Of a stretch of DNA of 9,961 bases, positions 8,000 through 9,961 are shown piece after piece. The notes beneath the pieces are model-generated. The model saw only the letters and a list, made by a program, of their open reading frames with translations. It was not told the DNA's origin and made no database searches. Source of the stretch: an uncultured Odoribacter sp. (GTDB lineage Bacteria; Bacteroidota; Bacteroidia; Bacteroidales; Marinifilaceae); the NCBI GenBank assembly GCA_900548135.1, contig URJC01000070.1, forward strand, positions 1 to 9,961. The letters run 5' to 3'. The number at the start of each line of letters is the position of its first letter. Position 1 is the stretch's first letter. Both the position numbers and the translations under genes were made by a program.

Positions 8000-8776
8000 C
8001 TATTTCATCAAACCACTACTTCTCAGCTTAATTTTGGTCAGCACTTTTTTTGTAAAGAGTGGGAAATCGCTTTTCATCATCCAATCATAATATCCCTGTT
8101 GTTCTTTCAACACCTTTTCAACAGGCACACCCTTATTTTTTCCAAAATTAAAAACCTCAACCCCCTTCTCATCATAAATAATAAAACCTGCGAAATCGAC
8201 GTTCTTATTCTGTGTAGAAAATTTACTTAAAAATTCAATATTATTCTCTAACTTATCCCCATAACGATCCAGTTGGGCCTTCAATACCTCATATGTAGCC
8301 ATGGTATCTGCTGCTGCCGTATGGGCATCTTCCAGACATTTATCACAATAAAAATGATATGCTGCCGATAGGGTTCGTTGTTCCATCTTATGAAAAATGG
8401 TCTGTACATCGACAAACTTTCGTTTGCTCATGTCAAAATCTACATCAGCCCGCAAAAATTCTTCTGCCAATAAGGGAATATCAAAACGATTGGAATTATA
8501 ACCTCCCAGATCACAGCCTTCAATATAACGGGCCAACTCTTTCGCTATATTTTTAAAAACAGGACAGTCTTTCACATCCTCGTCATAAATACCGTGTACT
8601 TTAGAAGCTTCTTCCGGAATATGCATTTCCGGATTCACACGTATTGTTTTTTGTTCTTCTTTACCGTTGGGATACACTTTCAGCACAGATATCTCCACAA
8701 TACGATCTTTGGCAATATTAATCCCCGTTGTCTCCAAATCAAAAAAAACAATCGGATTCGCTAAATTCAAATTCAT
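8000..8776 (-). CDS. 3'-5' exonuclease, DNA polymerase III epsilon-like (DEDDh)
   Basis: This is a 258-residue cytoplasmic exonuclease that would remove nucleotides from DNA 3' ends, for proofreading or repair. The DEDDh signature is complete: ExoI VFFDLETTG with D13 and E15, ExoII GYNSNRFDIPLL with D99, and ExoIII AHTAAADTMATY with H152 and D157. The exonuclease fold covers about residues 8-172. The remaining 85 or so residues (from ENNIEFLSKFST) form a C-terminal part I cannot assign, containing VDFAGFIIYDEKGVEVFNFG and KEQQGYYDWMM. The ATG at 8774-8776 is the only good start just before the ExoI strand. It lies downstream of dnaN on the same strand, with a terminator between, so it probably has its own promoter; none is clear. 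Whether it is the replicative proofreading subunit or an accessory nuclease cannot be settled here, so I give no symbol. Confidence 0.92.
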   Translation of the reverse strand: MNLNLANPIVFFDLETTGINIAKDRIVEISVLKVYPNGKEEQKTIRVNPEMHIPEEASKVHGIYDEDVKDCPVFKNIAKELARYIEGCDLGGYNSNRFDIPLLAEEFLRADVDFDMSKRKFVDVQTIFHKMEQRTLSAAYHFYCDKCLEDAHTAAADTMATYEVLKAQLDRYGDKLENNIEFLSKFSTQNKNVDFAGFIIYDEKGVEVFNFGKNKGVPVEKVLKEQQGYYDWMMKSDFPLFTKKVLTKIKLRSSGLMK

Positions 8777-8863
8777 AGTTTCAAAATTTTGTTCTGATTA
8801 TTACATTACAACCGCTCCTGTCCGCCACAAACAACAAATAAAAGGTTTCTAAGCTATAACTAT

Positions 8864-8908
8864 AAAAGTCGTTTGATTAAACCTGAACAGCCAACCAAAC
8901 GACCTTTT
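8864..8908 (-). terminator. Intrinsic terminator after dnaN
   Basis: On the minus strand the arms at 8896-8908 and 8864-8875 pair as an 8-bp core GTCGTTTG/CAAACGAC extended by four A-T pairs, with one bulged base at 8904 and a 20-base loop. The downstream arm ends in TTTTATAG, giving a short U tract. It begins 26 bases after the dnaN stop codon and well before the exonuclease start, so it should end dnaN transcripts. Confidence 0.65.
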
Positions 8909-8934
8909 ATTTTCATGCTACATTGAAAACCAGT

Positions 8935-9961
8935 CTACACCATCATCGGCATCAACAACATCAACAAATCCTCCTCCTTATCTTCACTTTCAAAAGGCAG
9001 GAACAAGCCAGGCCGTGTGGGATCAGACAATTCCAACACCACATTCTCAGAAGCAATATTAGCCAATATCTCCAATACAAACGGAGACTTAAACCCGATG
9101 GCAATGCTCTCACCCTCATATTGACAGGTCAAGGTTTCATGTCCTGACATAGAATAATCCATATCCTGAGCAGATATCACAATCCTCCCCTCAGTAACAT
9201 CAAATTTCACCAGGTTACTAGCCTGATTGGCCATCACAGAAACACGGCGTAAAGAATTGTACAATTCTTTTTTCTCTATGATGATTTTCTTCGGATTATT
9301 TTGAGGAATAACAGAATTGTAATTCGGGAAACGTCCCTCCACTAAGGTTGAGGTCATCTTATAATCACCAAATACAAAACAAGCCATCTTATTATTAAAA
9401 GAAATTTTCAGTTCCGAATCATCTTTCGGCAAAACATTCTTCAGCATCAAGGCTGGCTTTTTAGGTAAAATCAATGAGAATTGACCATTTTCACTCTGGC
9501 ATCAAAACGTTTGTAACGTACCAATTTATGCGCATCAGAAGCAACAAAAGTGAAATTCTCCTCATTCATTTCGATCAGAATACAATTCATGACCGGACGC
9601 AAATCATCATTGGCAGTTGCAAAAATAGTCTTGACAATACCTTCCAGCATCAATCCACAAGTTGAAGTCAAATCCGTACTACTGTCATTCAACCCACCCT
9701 GCATAGGATAGTCGTCTGCACTTTCTCCGGGCACAGAAAACTCACCTTTTTCTGAGATAATTTTCACCTCATTAGTTGCAGTATTGATCTCAAAAGTCAA
9801 CGGCTGTTCCGGAAATTCCTTCAAGATATCCAGCAAGATCTTTGCAGGAATCGTAATTTTACCTTCCTCTTCCAGGCTCTCTAACTCGATTTTAGCTTCC
9901 ATGGTGGTCTCCTTGTCGGATGCAGTAGCATACAACACTCCTTCAGTGGCTAACCAAAAAA
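8935..9961 (-). pseudogene. dnaN: DNA polymerase III beta subunit (sliding clamp), frameshifted and 5'-partial
   Basis: This is the ring-shaped clamp that holds the replicative polymerase on DNA. It is read in two frames. The upstream part (9961 to about 9492) gives FWLATEGVLYATASDKETTM through FVASDAHKLVRYKRFDARV and then runs to an early stop at 9471-9473. The downstream part gives ENGQFSLILPKKPALMLKNV through the clamp segment EGRFPNYNSVIPQNN to the C-terminus LLMLLMPMMV. The two join seamlessly if one base is restored at the GTGAAAATGG site (plus-strand 9488-9493). The joined part in the window is about 341 residues; with roughly 33 missing past the right edge the total is close to the usual 374. 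Because dnaN is essential and all conserved parts are intact, a sequencing or assembly error is more likely than true decay. The apparent GTG start at 9936-9938 is not real, since homology continues upstream. Confidence 0.93.

Noticed and set aside
9471..9494. Programmed -1 ribosomal frameshift producing full-length clamp
   Set aside because: The slip site would be only GTGAAAATGG, with no classic X-XXY-YYZ heptamer and just four As. I saw no obvious strong stem-loop just downstream. A missing base is simpler.

Overview
The window looks like chromosome from a Bacteroidales bacterium (phylum Bacteroidota), possibly near Odoribacter or Butyricimonas, though the genus is only a guess. The reasons are AT-leaning DNA, starts without a clear Shine-Dalgarno sequence, a TAnnTTTG-type -7 box before a gene start (727-734), a lipoprotein signal of the Bacteroidota kind, and protein sequences that read like Bacteroidales family members. 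The content is mostly ordinary: ion and amino-acid transport, a drug-type efflux operon and replication genes. I saw no RNA gene, CRISPR array, insertion sequence or phage gene.

Layout from left to right. Positions 1-513 (minus) hold the N-terminal part of an APC-family amino acid permease resembling glutamate/GABA antiporters. It is divergent from an NhaC-type Na+/H+ antiporter at 756-2147 (plus). A bidirectional terminator (2020-2066) then separates NhaC from a three-gene minus-strand operon: lipoprotein membrane-fusion adaptor (6462-7514), RND inner-membrane pump (3383-6451) and TolC-like outer-membrane channel (2090-3367). Together these would form one tripartite pump spanning the envelope. 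Positions 7515-7999 carry no gene I recognise, only a possible 76-residue ORF with a promoter-like box before it. Positions 8000-8776 (minus) encode a DEDDh 3'-5' exonuclease of the DNA polymerase III epsilon type. A terminator (8864-8908) separates it from dnaN (sliding clamp, minus), which runs off the right edge.

The most notable observations are two reading-frame breaks. dnaN is split by a single missing base near 9488-9493. Restoring it rebuilds a normal clamp of about 374 residues, so a sequence error is the first suspicion. nhaC loses its usual C-terminus at residue 408. The expected ending (LAILFRYPRKYS then stop at 2017-2019) survives in another frame, next to the terminator, while the annotated frame reads through the terminator and into the end of the convergent tolC-like gene. 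I found no convincing novel system. The small unidentified ORF at 7695-7925 is the only candidate for unknown biology.
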